A program made the position numbers and the translations under genes. A stretch of 64,000 nucleotides of DNA from Sabellastarte sp. h YS-2021 (Eukaryota > Annelida > Polychaeta > Sabellida > Sabellidae), in NCBI GenBank assembly GCA_964017235.1, contig OZ024929.1, positions 110,655,793-110,719,792 of the forward strand. The letters run 5' to 3'. The notes below the pieces were generated by a model, which made no database searches, was not told the DNA's origin, and worked only from the letters and a program-made list of their open reading frames with translations. Of the stretch, positions 1-13,700 are shown piece by piece. How positions within the stretch are numbered: the stretch's first letter is position 1; the number at the start of each line of letters is the position of its first letter.

Positions 1-940
1 TTTCAAAAATATTTTGTTTCGCCAAGTATGGAGGTCATTTTAAATTTTTGAATTTTTCGCAAAAATTGCAAAACACAAAAATGCTTATATCTTGAAAACC
101 GTGATAGATAGAGCAATTTTAAAGGAATTTTTGACCCACAGGATATTTCTGCAGAGTAGCCATCCCAATTTTCAAAAAATTTATGTCTTGCTAAAAATGG
201 CGGCCATTTTGAATTTTCGAATTTTTTGCAAAAATTGCAAAACACAAAAGTGCTTATATCTTGAAAACCGTGCTAGATAGAGGGATTTCGACAAAATTTT
301 TGACCCACAGGGTATCTCTACAGACTAGCCATCCCAATTTTCAAAAAATTTTTGTCTCTCAAAAAATGGCGACCATTTTGAATTTTCGAATTTTTTGCAA
401 AAATTGCAAAACACAAAAATGCTTATATCTCGAAAACTGTACTAGATAGAGCAATTTCAACAAAATTTTTGACACACAGGGTATCTCTGCAGAGTCGCTA
501 TGCCAGTTTTTTAAAACAATTTTGTCTCACCAAAAATGGCAGTAATTTTCAATTTTTGAATTTTTCGCAAAAATTGCAAAACACAAAAATGCTTATATCT
601 CGAAAACTGTGCTAGATAGAGTGATTTCGATGAATTTTTTTAACCACAGGGTATCTCTGCAGAGTAGCCATGCCAATTTTCAACAAATTTTTGTTTCGCC
701 AAAAATGGCAGCCATTTTGAATTTTCGAATCTTTTGCAAAAATTGCAAAACACAGAAATGCTTATATCTTGAAAACCGTGCTAGATGCAGCAGACTACGC
801 TGACTTTGGTTGCCACAACAGTATAAGGCTAGAAGCAGAGCATTTTCTTAATACTTCAGCACTCACCTTTATATCCTTTTCGGGACGCTTTGTTTTTGCT
901 GTGCAAAAACATAATTTTTTTTTTGCGAGCGATCATCTAG
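1..940 (+). mobile_element. HINE-like element type 2, 3' portion with tandem array (cut by window edge)
   Basis: About five copies of a 168-171 bp unit (marker CAAAACACAAAAATGCTT near 72, 241, 411, 582 and 750) followed by a unique tail that matches the tail of the complete element at 38629-42158. The tail has a GGGACGCTTTG arm at 885, a TTTTTGC/GCAAAAA hairpin and a final CTAG at 937-940. This architecture resembles bivalve pearl elements, which are thought to be non-autonomous relatives of Helentrons; that assignment is inference. Confidence 0.75.
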
Positions 941-1246
941 TTAAAATTGAGTCAAACACCGGGTAATTGACATTTCAGCAATATAACTTATTAATAACCA
1001 ATCAGAAACAAGATTTCTTATTCTCTAATCTTCCAATCGTGATGAATATTGGAAAATAGTTACAATCGACATAGTTTCAAAGCACTCTAACTTCACCTCA
1101 CTCAGTATTATACATGTATGTGAGAAGTGTATAATCAATATTTGTCGGGTATTTGCTTTGTAATACATCAGACAATTGCCAGACAATATAGATTTGTAGG
1201 AAATTAAACTTTTATAGTACTAAATATCCCCTATATTAACTGGAAT
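941..1246. other. Intron, nothing recognised
   Basis: AT-rich intron sequence after the HINE-like end; no gene or repeat seen. Confidence 0.6.
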
Positions 1247-1560
1247 CTAAGCACAACAGCATAAAAACAGACAACCAAATTTTAATATCCAAGAATGGCA
1301 AAAAGGGTCAAACACCATCGAGAACACCAGACAGATATTGAGACTAAGGTGAATGTGCTTCAGTGTAGAGGTAGTATTTAGGCTTCTTTCTAAAAGAGGC
1401 AATAGAGGGGGCACATAAATCTCATTAGGAAAAGCATTCCAACCAGTGGGAACATCAAAAGCAAAGTTATAACGAAACAGTTTGACAGACTTTGGAGTAA
1501 GTCGATGAATATAATCATATATCTCGTTTGTGAATAAAACTGACTTGAAATGTATTTCAT
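1247..1560 (-). repeat. Possible 3' remnant of a non-LTR retrotransposon ORF
   Basis: The minus strand reads FRYNFAFDVPTGWNAFPNEI followed by LLERSLNTTSTLKHIHL. This resembles the short C-terminal tail (W-N-x-L/F-P-x-E-I ... F/L-K/R-x-x-L-N/K-T) that follows the RT domain in CR1/Jockey-type ORF2 proteins. No RT core is present, so it would be only a 5'-truncated relic. Weak evidence. Confidence 0.3.
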
Positions 1561-1577
1561 GTACACATTTTTTACAG

Positions 1578-1708
1578 CTTTGCTTGAGAGAGTATTTTTG
1601 AGGGTTGGATCTGCTGAGACTGATGAACAACTGGAAAGTGTCTTGTTAAAGTTTCTTTGTCCGGTACTGCTAAAACTTGACAGTGGTGGTGATGGAGTGC
1701 AGAAGAAG
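1578..1708 (+). CDS. ECPAS: ECM29 exon 1 of window
   Basis: Acceptor TTTTTTACAG, donor AAG|GTAATC. Starts with 2 nt of a split codon, then [17 protein letters not shown]; ends in phase 0 at VQKK. This block lies near the N-terminus of ECM29, so only the first short coding part is missing upstream. Confidence 0.9.
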
Positions 1709-4700
1709 GTAATCTTAGTTGTATTTTCAGGTATCTTAAATAGGGCACAAGAATAACACCTATGTATAATAATCATTCTTACTAAATGACTGTAATCAAA
1801 TTTTCAGTATCTGTTGTCAATACAAACTAGCTATCAGCCTGTCATCAAATTTCACTCTTTATTTCTCCTCTAGCATGCTGGGCAATTTCAATGCATCTTG
1901 TGGATAAATCTAAAACTACATATTGAATTTAATTCACATAAGGTATATGAGAATACTTAGGCTTTTATACAACATTTACTTCAGGAAATGGCTGCACCAT
2001 AATGACTTCAGTGTCATCTCTTCAAGATGAAAACAATATCTCAAAGATCATCACATTAAAATTGTTACTCATCTTCATTTTCATGTGTAGTAAGCTGTCA
2101 ACAAATTTCAGATATGTTACTTCAGTTTAGTATTTTTATTGAGGAGTATAAATACTGAGAGAGTAGGGTATTTAGCTTTTTCACTTAGAACATGGTTCAT
2201 CTTTATGAGAAATATCTGAATATTTGAAATTGATAAGATATTTATACATATTTAACATTGTATTTGTTTTAATTTGTCTCTGTTACAGTGATCCATATAT
2301 GTCCAGTAAAAACTTTCTATGAAGCAAAGTTAAATAATATATTCTCTTTTTCCTCACTAGGTTATGGAACTACTGGTCCATATTAACAAACGGGTAAAAA
2401 GTAGGCCAAAAGTGCAGTTGCCAGTAGAGCCACTGCTAAGTCAGTATGCAAGTGCAGAAACCTCTGCTTTTGTTAAGGTATTTGACTGATATTCATTATG
2501 TCCATCCACCCCTCTGGGGGGTGGACATATTATTTTTGCTTTTTCCGCCGTCCGGCGTCACACTTGGTTTCCAGACATTTTAGGCAACAGTTCTTATCCT
2601 ATCTTTACCAAATTTGGCATGCAGGTTTATTGGGTTAATAGCTTGTATGGGATTGCTTTTGGTGATGATAGCTCTATAGCTAACTGAGTAATAGCTACTT
2701 TGCTACTTTTGAGTATCTCTTTGGTTTCCAGACATTTTAAGGAATGCTATTAAGCCTAGCTTTCTGAAATTTGGTATGGAGGTTCATTGGGTTAATAGCT
2801 TGTATGGGATTGCTTTTGGGGGGAATTGCTTCATAGATGAGTGAGTAATTAATGAAATAAATGAGTAATTGGCTATTTTGAGTACTGAAAAAGGCAAATG
2901 TGCTCATATCTCCTAAACCGTGCGAGATAGAGCGATTTCGTCGAAATTTTCGACCCACAGGGTATCTAAGGAATGTAATCTTTGCAATTTTCAAAAAATT
3001 TTCCCCTCCCCAAAAATGGCGGCCATTTTGAATTTTCGAATTTTTGCCAAAAATGGCAAAACACAAATTTGCTTCTATCTCCTTAACCGTGCGATATAGA
3101 GCGATTTCGTCGAAATTTTCGACCCACAGGGTATCTAAGGAATGTACTCTTTGCAATTTTCAAAAAATTTACCCCTCCCCAAAAATGGCGGCCATTTTGA
3201 ATTTTTTAATTTTTCCCCAAAATGGCAAAACACAAAATTGCTTCTATCTCCTTAACCGTGTGAGATAGAGGGATTTTGTCGAAATTTTCGACCCACAAGG
3301 TATCTGAGCAATGTACTAAAAATGGCAAAACACGAATTTGCTTCTATCTACCTAACCGTGTGAGACAGAGCGATTTCGTCGAAATTTTCGACCCACAGGG
3401 TATCTGAGCAATGTACTCTTGGCAATTTTCAAAAATTTTCCTCTTCCCACATATGGTGGGCATTTTGAATTTTCGAATTTTTGCCCAAAATGGCAAAACA
3501 CAAAATTGCTTCTATCTCCTTAACCGTGCGAGATAGAGCGATTTTGTCAAAATTTTCGACCCACAGGGTATCTAAGAAATGTACTCTTGGGAATTTTCAA
3601 AAAATTTTCCCCTCCCCACATAGAGCGATTTCGTCGAAATTTTCGACCCACAGGGTATCTGAGCAATGTACTCTTGGCAATTTTCAAAAATTTTCCTCTT
3701 CCCACATATGGCGGCCATTTTGAATTTTCGAATTTTTGCCGAATTTGCTTCTATCTACTTAACCATGCAAGATAGAGCAATTTCGTCGAAATTTTCAACC
3801 CACAGGGTATCTAAGAAATGTACTCTTGGCAATTTTCAAAAAATTTTCCCCTCCCCACATATGGCGGCCATTTTGAATTTTCAAATTTTTGTCCAAAATG
3901 GAAAAACACAAATTTGCCGTAACCGTGCAAAATAGAGTTATTTCGTTGAAATTTTCGACCCATAGGGTATCTAAGAAATGTACTCTTGGCAATTTTCAAA
4001 AAATTTTCCTCTTCCCAAAAATGGCGGCCATTTTGAATTTTCAAATTTTTGCCAAAAATAGAAAAACAGAAATTTGCTTCTATCTTCTTAACCGTGCAAG
4101 ATAGAGTGATTTCGTCAAAATTTTCGACCCAACCAATGCAAAAAGGCATGAAGCTGAAATAATTTACATGTACACTAATAAATATTTAAGCATCATTGAT
4201 ATATTTTACAAATGAAACAGGGTCTTGTAAGACTACTGTACAAGTTTGGCAAAAGGTTCATGGGGTGGACATTACACCTGATAATATGTGTTCTTCTATG
4301 CTATCCTCTTTTTATTCATATGTCGCAGCTACTATCAACAGGGCGTCCTATTTCTAGTTCAGGTGAAAAAACAAGATTTTATTAAGTTTGTTAATATGAT
4401 TGTACAGAATATGATTATATCTGGCATTTGTAATTTGCTTTATCACTACTTCAAGACTAAATTAATATTTAATATAGCTGTTATATCTGAGCTATTGTAT
4501 TTGGTGAATAGCATGCATCTTATTCTGATATTTTTATTGTAACTTTAGCAAAATAATCACAGAAATATGAGGTTTTTATCAGTGTTCATGATGGTTCAGA
4601 GAAAATATAAGTCATCGAAATATGAAATATACTTTATGACATTTCAGAATTTTACAATTATCTACATAAAACTTGGGTTTCCAAGATTAGAGTCTTCTAG

Positions 4701-7700
4701 GCAACTGGAACTTGTACCAAGTCTATTGAGTTGTTACACAGGGAGACCTCTGCCTCACCAGTCAAGGTACACAAACACCGTCCGGTTATTTTAAATTTGT
4801 ATAGAATGTGCAGAGTTTCTTTAAAATACAGTTGGATCAAACCTGTAAATAGTGGGCATATGCTTACTGAAACCTTCTGTAGTGATAACACATTTTGATC
4901 CAACTTCTGTTGTCAGAGTTTAAAAATAAAGAATTCTGATTTAACTCAAACTATAAGTGAAATATTTAATATGATGTACAGTAAGAAGGATGTTGTTACT
5001 GCTGGACAGATATTGACCCAAAGCCTTTAGCAGAAATGAAAGAAAAAACTCTAGTTAACTTCTTTGGTCAGGTTTTGATTTTGCTTGAACTAAGGGATGG
5101 GAAAGTTTCCAGTAGTATTGTTTAAGGTTAATAGTGTATGGCGCAGAAATATTAACCCAAAACTCTACTTTTAGTATAAAATAATGGGTCAGTCAGTGGT
5201 CTTGTGGTTAGCAAGTTTGGTATCTTATCACAGGCTGTCACCTCTGTGTGGGGTCATTTCCCACAAGCTGACAAACATATGGGCCTATCCCAATAAAATC
5301 CTGGTTGTTGAACTGGATGTAAAACCCTAAGTTTGACCTTTTGCAAATAATAGGGGAGATGATAGAGGTTATTCTGCAGTGTATGCACTATATTTGTATA
5401 TTATTGTTAAATTAGGTTCCTACAGCTAGTAATACCATGCTTTCAGTACCTCACAGTTATACTTCCCATTGTAATGCTTAGAACACCTGTGTGGATTGTC
5501 ACTGGCATAATTACCAAAGTAAAGCTTAACCATGCAAGGCTTTTCTCTTGTATGTGTCAGTTTGCTCCAACTGGTGATGCCATGTTTCCAGTACATCAAG
5601 GCTCCCACTGGATCCAGACTCCAGAAGGATGTACTAGGTGTTGGAACTGACCCCGCCATGGTCAAGGTCATGTTGGGCTTCATGATGGATGTCTTATTAA
5701 TGCCTTATAAGTATGGACTGAGATTATATTATCTCATTGAATATTGTATTATTTATGGAAACTGTAGCATGACATATTGTGAATGTATTAATTGGCACTA
5801 CAATTGGTTAATTTGCTTGGTTGCACAAGTGATGCCAGTTACACCATTTGTCAATATCACTACATTTATTTTGAAAGCAATAACCCGGAAATTGGAATTT
5901 CATTTTATCACTGTATTATGGTAACTTATAGTTAACCTCTTTTTTTGGTTAATGGATTATAAAGTTATAAGACATCCTTTTAATTGGTGTGTGGGCATTC
6001 TGAGAACTTATGGAGCATATTTAATTTTGGGTATCTTCAATATGCCCACCAATAACCTCATTATGTTCATTACATTATTTTTTGCTTTGTTGTAGCTTTG
6101 GTACTTACCAAGACAAGCAGGCAGCCAGTCGTGCAGCCAGTGCACAGAGTGATGTACCTTCAGATCAAAGCTCTGCAAGTGGGGGAGCTGCAGAGTCCAA
6201 GTTTACTGGGCCGCCCCCGGGTCTCAGTGAAGCTGCCTTTAAAAGAGCCACTGGCGAGACTCCACCCACTCCAGACCAACTAGAAAAGGTTGTCTAAAAA
6301 CTGTTAGATTGTATTGTTTCCAGTTGTAACTTGCCTTGTCCTTAACACTAAACTGTCACATCATCTGCGCACAGTTTGCACTGTAAATTGTGCTGCGTAG
6401 TCTTATGTGAGCAATTCATATTTCAGGAATTTTTTCCCAAGTTTTACAAGTTACTTCACACACAATGTCAATGTCTGAAATTCACCATAAGCATTTACTG
6501 ATTATTTCTAGAAATTTACTTGTAAAAACTTATGTCTTAAGCAAAATTTGGCTTGTGGCGAAAATTGAATTTGTTCCTGAATAAAACAGTTTTCATTTAT
6601 TTTTTTTTTCTATTCGGTACACTCAGTTTCACAGGCACCATTTAACACACGTTAACTCTTAGATCCCCCACTAGAGTTATTGCTTGTTATTCCTGGACAT
6701 TACTGTAGGAATAAATACTGAGTGTGAGGCCATTGGTTACGCTATTTATGCACGGCAAAAATTCAAATAATGCAGGAGCGCTGTTAGGCACGAGGCCATT
6801 ATGAAAGAATGTTTGCCGGGCATAAATAGCGTAACAAATGCCCGAACATGAGGTATTTATTACTATTATAAAGACCGGCCTACCTGGTTTAAAGAAATGT
6901 CCCTTTATTTTTATGAGGTGACATGAACAAGGGAGCTGCCATATTGTTTTCAATGCATGATCGCTCTCGTAAAAGCAGACAAATTTCCAAACGAGAAATT
7001 CGAAAAAGCACTTCCGGTTTAGAGTGGGCATTTGTTCTCCTATTTTTGCCCACTGATTATATGCGCACAGAAGCGTTTTCATTTACTGCGCACTTCCGAT
7101 CTTTATAATTGCTTATAAAATTTTAAGATTTTTAGATTATATTGCATCTGTTTCACATCCACTCTATTCAGCATACTGTCTTTCTAATAGGTATTATTAT
7201 ACCTCAAGTAAGTATCAGTCAATCTAAAATCGCAGCATTTGCGAACAATATGACGTGATATTGCCCGTTTTGGACAAAAAATATGACTCAGCTGCCCTTT
7301 TCATCTTGAAATGTAAACAAACTACATAGATGGTGTTTACTTGATATGTCATTGTCCAGTCACATAATGACGTTATTCAGTAATTTAAGAACAAAAAGTT
7401 GGGGGGAGGGGGGGATGATATTGATTTTCTTCAGTAGTAGAACTGGATAGTGAGTGATGTATATGGAGTTGGTTTGTGACATTACATATTTCATCATATT
7501 TATAGAGACTTTTCACAAACATTCTACTCTCTTCTCCTATACATTTAAAGTGCCTAATCTATGCAAAGGCAGACTCATGCACTTGTGCATGCAATTACAA
7601 AAGATGAAAAATAAATACTTTGGTATAATAAATTAAACAGAATAAAACACTTCTTTCTGGGCAATATCGCGATTTATGAAGCCTTATCAGCCCTCAGGCA

Positions 7701-10700
7701 ACATCACTTGCCCTTGGGCTTCATAAATCACGATATTGCCCAAACAGAAGTGTTTTATTCTGTAATTATTATACCTCAAGTGAGTTTCAGCCAATCAGAT
7801 TGCAGTATTTGCGGGCAATATGACGTGATATTGCCCGTTTTGGACAAAAAATATCACTCAGATGCCCTTTTCGTCTCAGAATGTAAACAAACTACGTAGA
7901 TGGTGTTTACTTAATATACGTCATTCTCACGTCACATGATGACGTTATTCAGATTTTAGAAAACAAGTGAGGGGGGGAGTGGTATTGATTTTCTTCAGTA
8001 TCTTTGTAGAACTGGGCAGTGTATGACGTGAATGCAGTTGGTTTGTGACATCACATTGCATTAAAAGATGCTTTTCTCAAACGTTCTACTCTCTTTTGCT
8101 GTACTTTTATAGTGCCTAATCTCTGCAAAGGCAGGCTCTTGCACTTTTATATATAAATACTGCTAAAGAAAATAAAGATGAAAAAGAAATACTTTCGGTA
8201 TAATAAACAGAACAAAACACTTCTTTCTGGGCAATATTGTGATTTATGAAGCCCTTGGCCAAGTGATATTGCCCTCAGGCTTCATAAATCATGATATTGC
8301 CCAGAAAGAAGTGTTTTATTCTGTAATTATTGCCCCATATTGAACAAATATAATGAACTAACTGTGGTTTTGATATGGTGAGATGAAAAGGAGTGATGTT
8401 TTGAATTTTTGTTAAATAAATGAAAAGTAATTGAACTTAAATATAAGATACAGAGATGGTTGATTAGTATTAATATGATTAGAGATCCATATTATTTTAA
8501 TATTTTTCTTTCAGATTAAAATTGGTATCATAGATGTCCTTGCATCAGAGACATTAAATGAAAAAGACATTTTCTGCCAGCTTGTAGCGGGTTCAGCAGA
8601 CTCCCGACATAGGTTTGGACATGAATTAATTGCAACATATTATTTTGAAAAAAAGTTGCTTTTAAATTTTTCAGAGCTCTTTAAATGAATATATAAAAAC
8701 AGTCAAGACACCTTTTAGTATACCCTGATTAGTAGGAATCCTTTTTTAATTAAAAGTAAATATCATGGTTCTTTGATGGTTCTTTCTAATGCATTTAGCC
8801 ATTTAGTTTGTTACATGGAATTTCTGGTTAAATAGGAATTTTTGTGCTCGCACTACAGTTCATTTCAAAGTTTTCAGCTGAATAATGTGTACAATTTCAT
8901 TATTTGGAAAGGAAACCTCTATTATCCAAACTTTGTCCGAAGAAGGGATTTTATTAGGATACAAGAAAGCCTATAGACAGAATAGGGATTCCAGTGCAAA
9001 GCAGTAGGAAATACTAAAGGCAGGAGCAAGTAGAAATTTATGTATAAAATCATATTTTTATTGCGAAAAATACACTTACCATTTCCTGACCATTGCTATA
9101 TGTTGGTGCCATCCAACTCACTGGCCAACGTTGAGAAACGTTTTAAGAAACCTTAAGAGGCCAGTGAGTGAGTGTGAACTAGCATGTCCCCCTAGTGGTC
9201 ATGTGACCACGCTAGTAAACAACCTTCATTATTTTTGTTGGCCATCTTAGAGTGTGGATGTTTATTTTCTTTTCGGATTTTTATTTAGTATTTGGACTTT
9301 TTGAGTTCTGTTATAAGACGTCTGTATTGACAATGTCTTCTCAGGACAAATTAAGAGGAAAAGCACAGAGGAAAAGTGCTTTTGTAGACATTTCTTCATT
9401 GATTGTTTACCACTTTTTGTAAAATGGCGACAGGGAAGTTTGTCGCTGGATGAAGATCTTCTGCTGCTCAGAATGCCTGTTTTTTCTTCATAACTCTCGT
9501 ATTACATCATATGGGAGTTCTTTTTTTATGCAATTTTTGAAGATTTACTTCTTTTATTAACACTGAAACTGTCGGCAGTCATACTAGCTCCGGCAGGGAC
9601 AGTTTACATGTTGCTAGGCGACAAAGGAAACGATGGAGACAATTCGATTGTCACAAAGCTTATCACACGTCGGGTTCGTATAGCCAGGCGTTTGGTAGCA
9701 AAGATCTCACCACATCATACTCTACCGAATAGGTCACCGGTTGGAATTCCCCGTGGTGGCAGACATCATTGTTTTTCTTGGTTACTACATTGTGGGCAAG
9801 TTCCGGATGCAGATTTGATCTTTTTCACCGTGCATTTCCTCCGGTGAGGTTCAGTCGGAACTTTTCACGGAGGAAAATACCTGCATGACGTCATCCGAAG
9901 ACAATCGAGTTTCCATACCTCCCAAAAGGTTAGAAATCGGTTTGTCAGTTTCCCGGAGCTGTGATTCATCTCAGTAATTGGCTTTTGTTCTGTGATTTTT
10001 TACCGGTTTTTCAGCTGGTCTGAAACCGTCACCGGTACATATGAACTTGTAACCATTGTCAATTTATTATTCAGGAGTACAGGTTCTCTGTTTTCTGCTA
10101 CAGAGAGCTTGTTAAGGGCTGGATAATTTTTTGAAGTGGTCTAGCAGGACCTCTGGCAGGACGTCTTCAAGGAGCTAAGGATTAACAGGAGCTCACAGAG
10201 TTTCTTTTTTGCCTTGGGCTGTGTGCAGAGTTTTTTGCAATTACAGTCCTCAGTGATCAGGAATTTTTTGTTGGGCAGTGCTGGGATCAGTTCTCCAACT
10301 TGTTATTCAACAGGAGTGTTACAAGTCGTACTTTTCTCTATCTTATCTCTTAGATGAGTTTGGTAGAATTAAAAGTGCATTTTTCACTCTTAATGAGGGT
10401 TTCTCCTGCTGAACTTTTGATCAGATGTCCAGGAAAACTTCATTTTGTGATCTCAGGTGTATAGTGTTTCTTCTGTTTGGGAAGGAGCAAACTCCTACAC
10501 ATGGCTAGAAAGGGGATTAGTGCCCAGGGCACTTTTATGCCCATTATGATACTTTATCCTCCAACTCTGTTACAAAACTCTCCTCTGAAGATTTAGAGGG
10601 GTTAGGAGTAATCTTTAGGAGTAGTGGTTGTCCACTAGTGCAGATATACTACACCTTACATCTCAACATAGTAAGAGGATAATCTTCAACCATTCTTTAC

Positions 10701-13700
10701 CTTTCACAGAGGCAACAGTACCATGAGGGATTGCTTATTCATGTTCCTAAAGCAGTTTGTGGACATGGGTTTAAGAATAAATGAATAAAATGCGGCAGAC
10801 ATCAGTTTGCATAAAGCTGTGTATGGAATGATCGACAAAAGGGCGATAACACCAGTGAGATGGTGATATCGCTACAATTTTACACTTTATTGGTTGTGAT
10901 AAGCTGGGAAGAGATGGCTACCACTAATAATTGAGGTCAGGTAATAAACCTTTACATGTACCTTAATTTCGCATAGTTGGGATTTTCGCAATTAATTGTT
11001 ACTAGTAAGTAAATGGGTGTGCCTACTCGTTTCCTTACAGTTGCATTCTTTCGTAGCCGGATTCACGCAATTCTTATCTTCACTTCCCTGTTGATGACAA
11101 TTCACATCGGTTCACTGCCTGTTTGCTATGTTAGTCCATGGTGAGAATGTGGGATCTATAAGAACGCATCATTCTTTACCAGTACAGACCATTTCATTGC
11201 TTGCGCTTGAAAATGGTTTATTTTCGACTTTACTATGGCATCAACGGATACTGAACCTGATGGCTGCAGTAGAAGGCATTGGGTTTCACCAGCTTATAAA
11301 ATAAAAATAACAAAAAAAAAAAAAAAAACTTCTTGGCTAATACACCAGGATTTTTAGTTTGGATTGCAGATTACACCTTAGGGTACTTCTTTACTCATAG
11401 CAAAGCATCTTCTCCGGCTAATGGTTTCTAAGGAAGCCATTTCTTTGGTGGCGGTATGGCTTCATAGGAGAAAACAGTGCCATTGGGTTATTTGTTTATC
11501 AGGTAACCCCAAGGCTATCTGCTAATGTACCACAGATACCACACATAATACACAGATAATGTACCAGTTTTTCTGTTCTCAGGTTCCATCTTCAGTGGTG
11601 GAACGACTTTTCAATTTGCAGGAGCTTCCATTACTTCATCAGAAGGAGCACAATCTCCTTCTGTTATTAGATGCTTTCTTTAAGGGTTGGGATGCACAAT
11701 TATGGCATCAAACAGCCAGTGGTCTGTTGTATCATGAGGGGTCAAGACTCCACATTAACAGGGCTATTACCTTTAGAATCATTTGGAGGTCTGATTTGGA
11801 TTCTGAATCTGTTGATTTCCCCAGATATTTTTTCAGTGGTTTCCTATCTGAACAGGTAGGGAGGTACCCGCTTTCAGGAATGTGTTTCCTTATCTGAAGA
11901 ATCATTCCTTGGACGAATGCCATGGGTTCAGATTCAGGCATATCACTTCCCAGGGTATACAAATATTCCAACAAATTCTTTGTTCATGAGAGTCAAGATG
12001 ATTCAAATTGAATGTGTTTTTGGATGACTTTTGAATCTTCTATTCTGATTCAGGTGTTCAATCAAATCTGTCTTTGATTACAATCACCAATGATGGATTT
12101 GTTTTGCAACTAGTTTGAACCACAAGCTTGTCTTTTCAACTTTTCTTGGGATGGACTGGACAGTTTGTTTGGTCCTGTGACCTTGATTCTTCAGGTGATG
12201 CAGGTGAATCATTTGGCTTTTAAGGCTCCTTTGATTTTCAACCTGTAGTCATTCCTGCTTGAAACCTTCTTTAGATTATGCTTTGCTGCCAGATAAGTTT
12301 CTTTGTTCAGTGAGATCCTTGAGAGGTTATCTTGATAAGTCAAAGATCTCAGGAAAGGCAAGAAAATTCTTTTTGTAGCTATTAAGAAGGGCTACTCCAA
12401 GATTTAGGTGCAGAATCATCTGGATTGCATCAGAGTGGCTAGGGATATCTTATTTTTGGGATCTGGTGGATCTGTTTTCCACAAAGGTTCCTTTTCATGG
12501 ATTCCCTTGTAGGTGAGTTCAATCATTCTGCCATTGGTATCCAGCAGCCTGAATCTTAAGCTTCCAGTGTATGTGTTTCCTTTCTTAGACTGTGGGGCTT
12601 GGGGAACAGATGCATTACTTATTTCTTGGGAGGATCTGGACAGCTTTGTGTTTGTTCCAGTGGCTCTCATTCCTCAGGTGATTCAAGATGATCACCTACA
12701 GGTGCAGAATCATCATGGTTGCACCAGGATAGCCAAGGATTCTTCATGTAATTTAGAAGATGCCCACCTGCAGGTGCAGATTTATCATGATTGAATCATG
12801 ATGGTCATGGTGGATGTTCTTGGTTGTGGGACCTGGTAGATCTATGCACAAACCTCCATCTGAGGCTTCTTTGTGGTGAACTTCTCAGATACTACTTTTG
12901 TAGATGTAGCAAATTTCCTTAATTATTTCTTTAAGGAAAAGAATCTTAAGCCATCTACTATTGCTGGTTACAGAATAACAATGGTAGATTGCTTTCCTTG
13001 AAGGGGAATAAGTCTCTAGAACTCTTCAGCTGTATAGATTGTTGACATATTTCTATAGAGACAATCCAGTAGCCAATAGGTTAAGCCTTCTTTACCTTTT
13101 GTCTCTGGTCTTGTTTGGTCTCACCCGACAGTCTTTTGAGCCTTTGGGGAAGATTTCTTGGAGGTTATTAACTTTCAAGACGGTCTTTCTTTTGACTTTG
13201 GCATTAGGCAAAGGAAGAAGGGTAATTCTCGTTAGCATTGTCTTCCCTTACTTTAAGTGAGTATTGCTCACAAGTGCCTCTGGCCATTTATTAGCCAAGA
13301 ATCAGTTGGCTTCGGATGGGCCTACTTCAGTTAAGCCGGTCGATATGCCAGCTCTCAATCACTGGGACTCAAGATAGATCTCTTTGTCTTGTGAGGTTTT
13401 GAAATACTTTTACTTGGGACAAAGGATTCAATGAGGATTTATTATGTCTTGTCTGTGCCTGGTTACGAAGGCTTTACAGCAGATATTTTCAGGTCAACTA
13501 TCTTATCTGGCTGTAGGCAGACTATCATTTTGACTGAGGAGGAGTTTTCAAATTCTGACTCAACAGCAGCGAGTCAAAGCAAGAATCTTCAGGTTTTAGG
13601 TTAGTGTTTCTGTATATGAATTTTAGATGCATGTTACTGGAAACCATAACTTTTTTACCATTTTTCAGTCTCACCTGCTTGGTTTGCTTGTGGTCAGACT

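Noticed and set aside
1390..1776. Minus-strand open frame of 128 codons over exon 1
   Set aside because: It overlaps a confirmed exon antisense and has no family resemblance; only the neighbouring frame has a weak retrotransposon-like stretch, which is listed as a low-confidence repeat.
2737..4149. Several open frames on both strands inside the 171-bp array
   Set aside because: They are read-throughs of a repeat unit near a multiple of 3 with few stops; the same peptide recurs in each unit with no codon bias and no known domain.
5426..5683. Minus-strand 85-codon open frame
   Set aside because: It is the antisense shadow of ECM29 exon 4.
9608..9847. 79-codon open frame in the left half of DIRS-A as a gag remnant
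   Set aside because: It shows neither the Cys motif nor the basic tail present in DIRS-B and DIRS-C gag, so I could not support the call.
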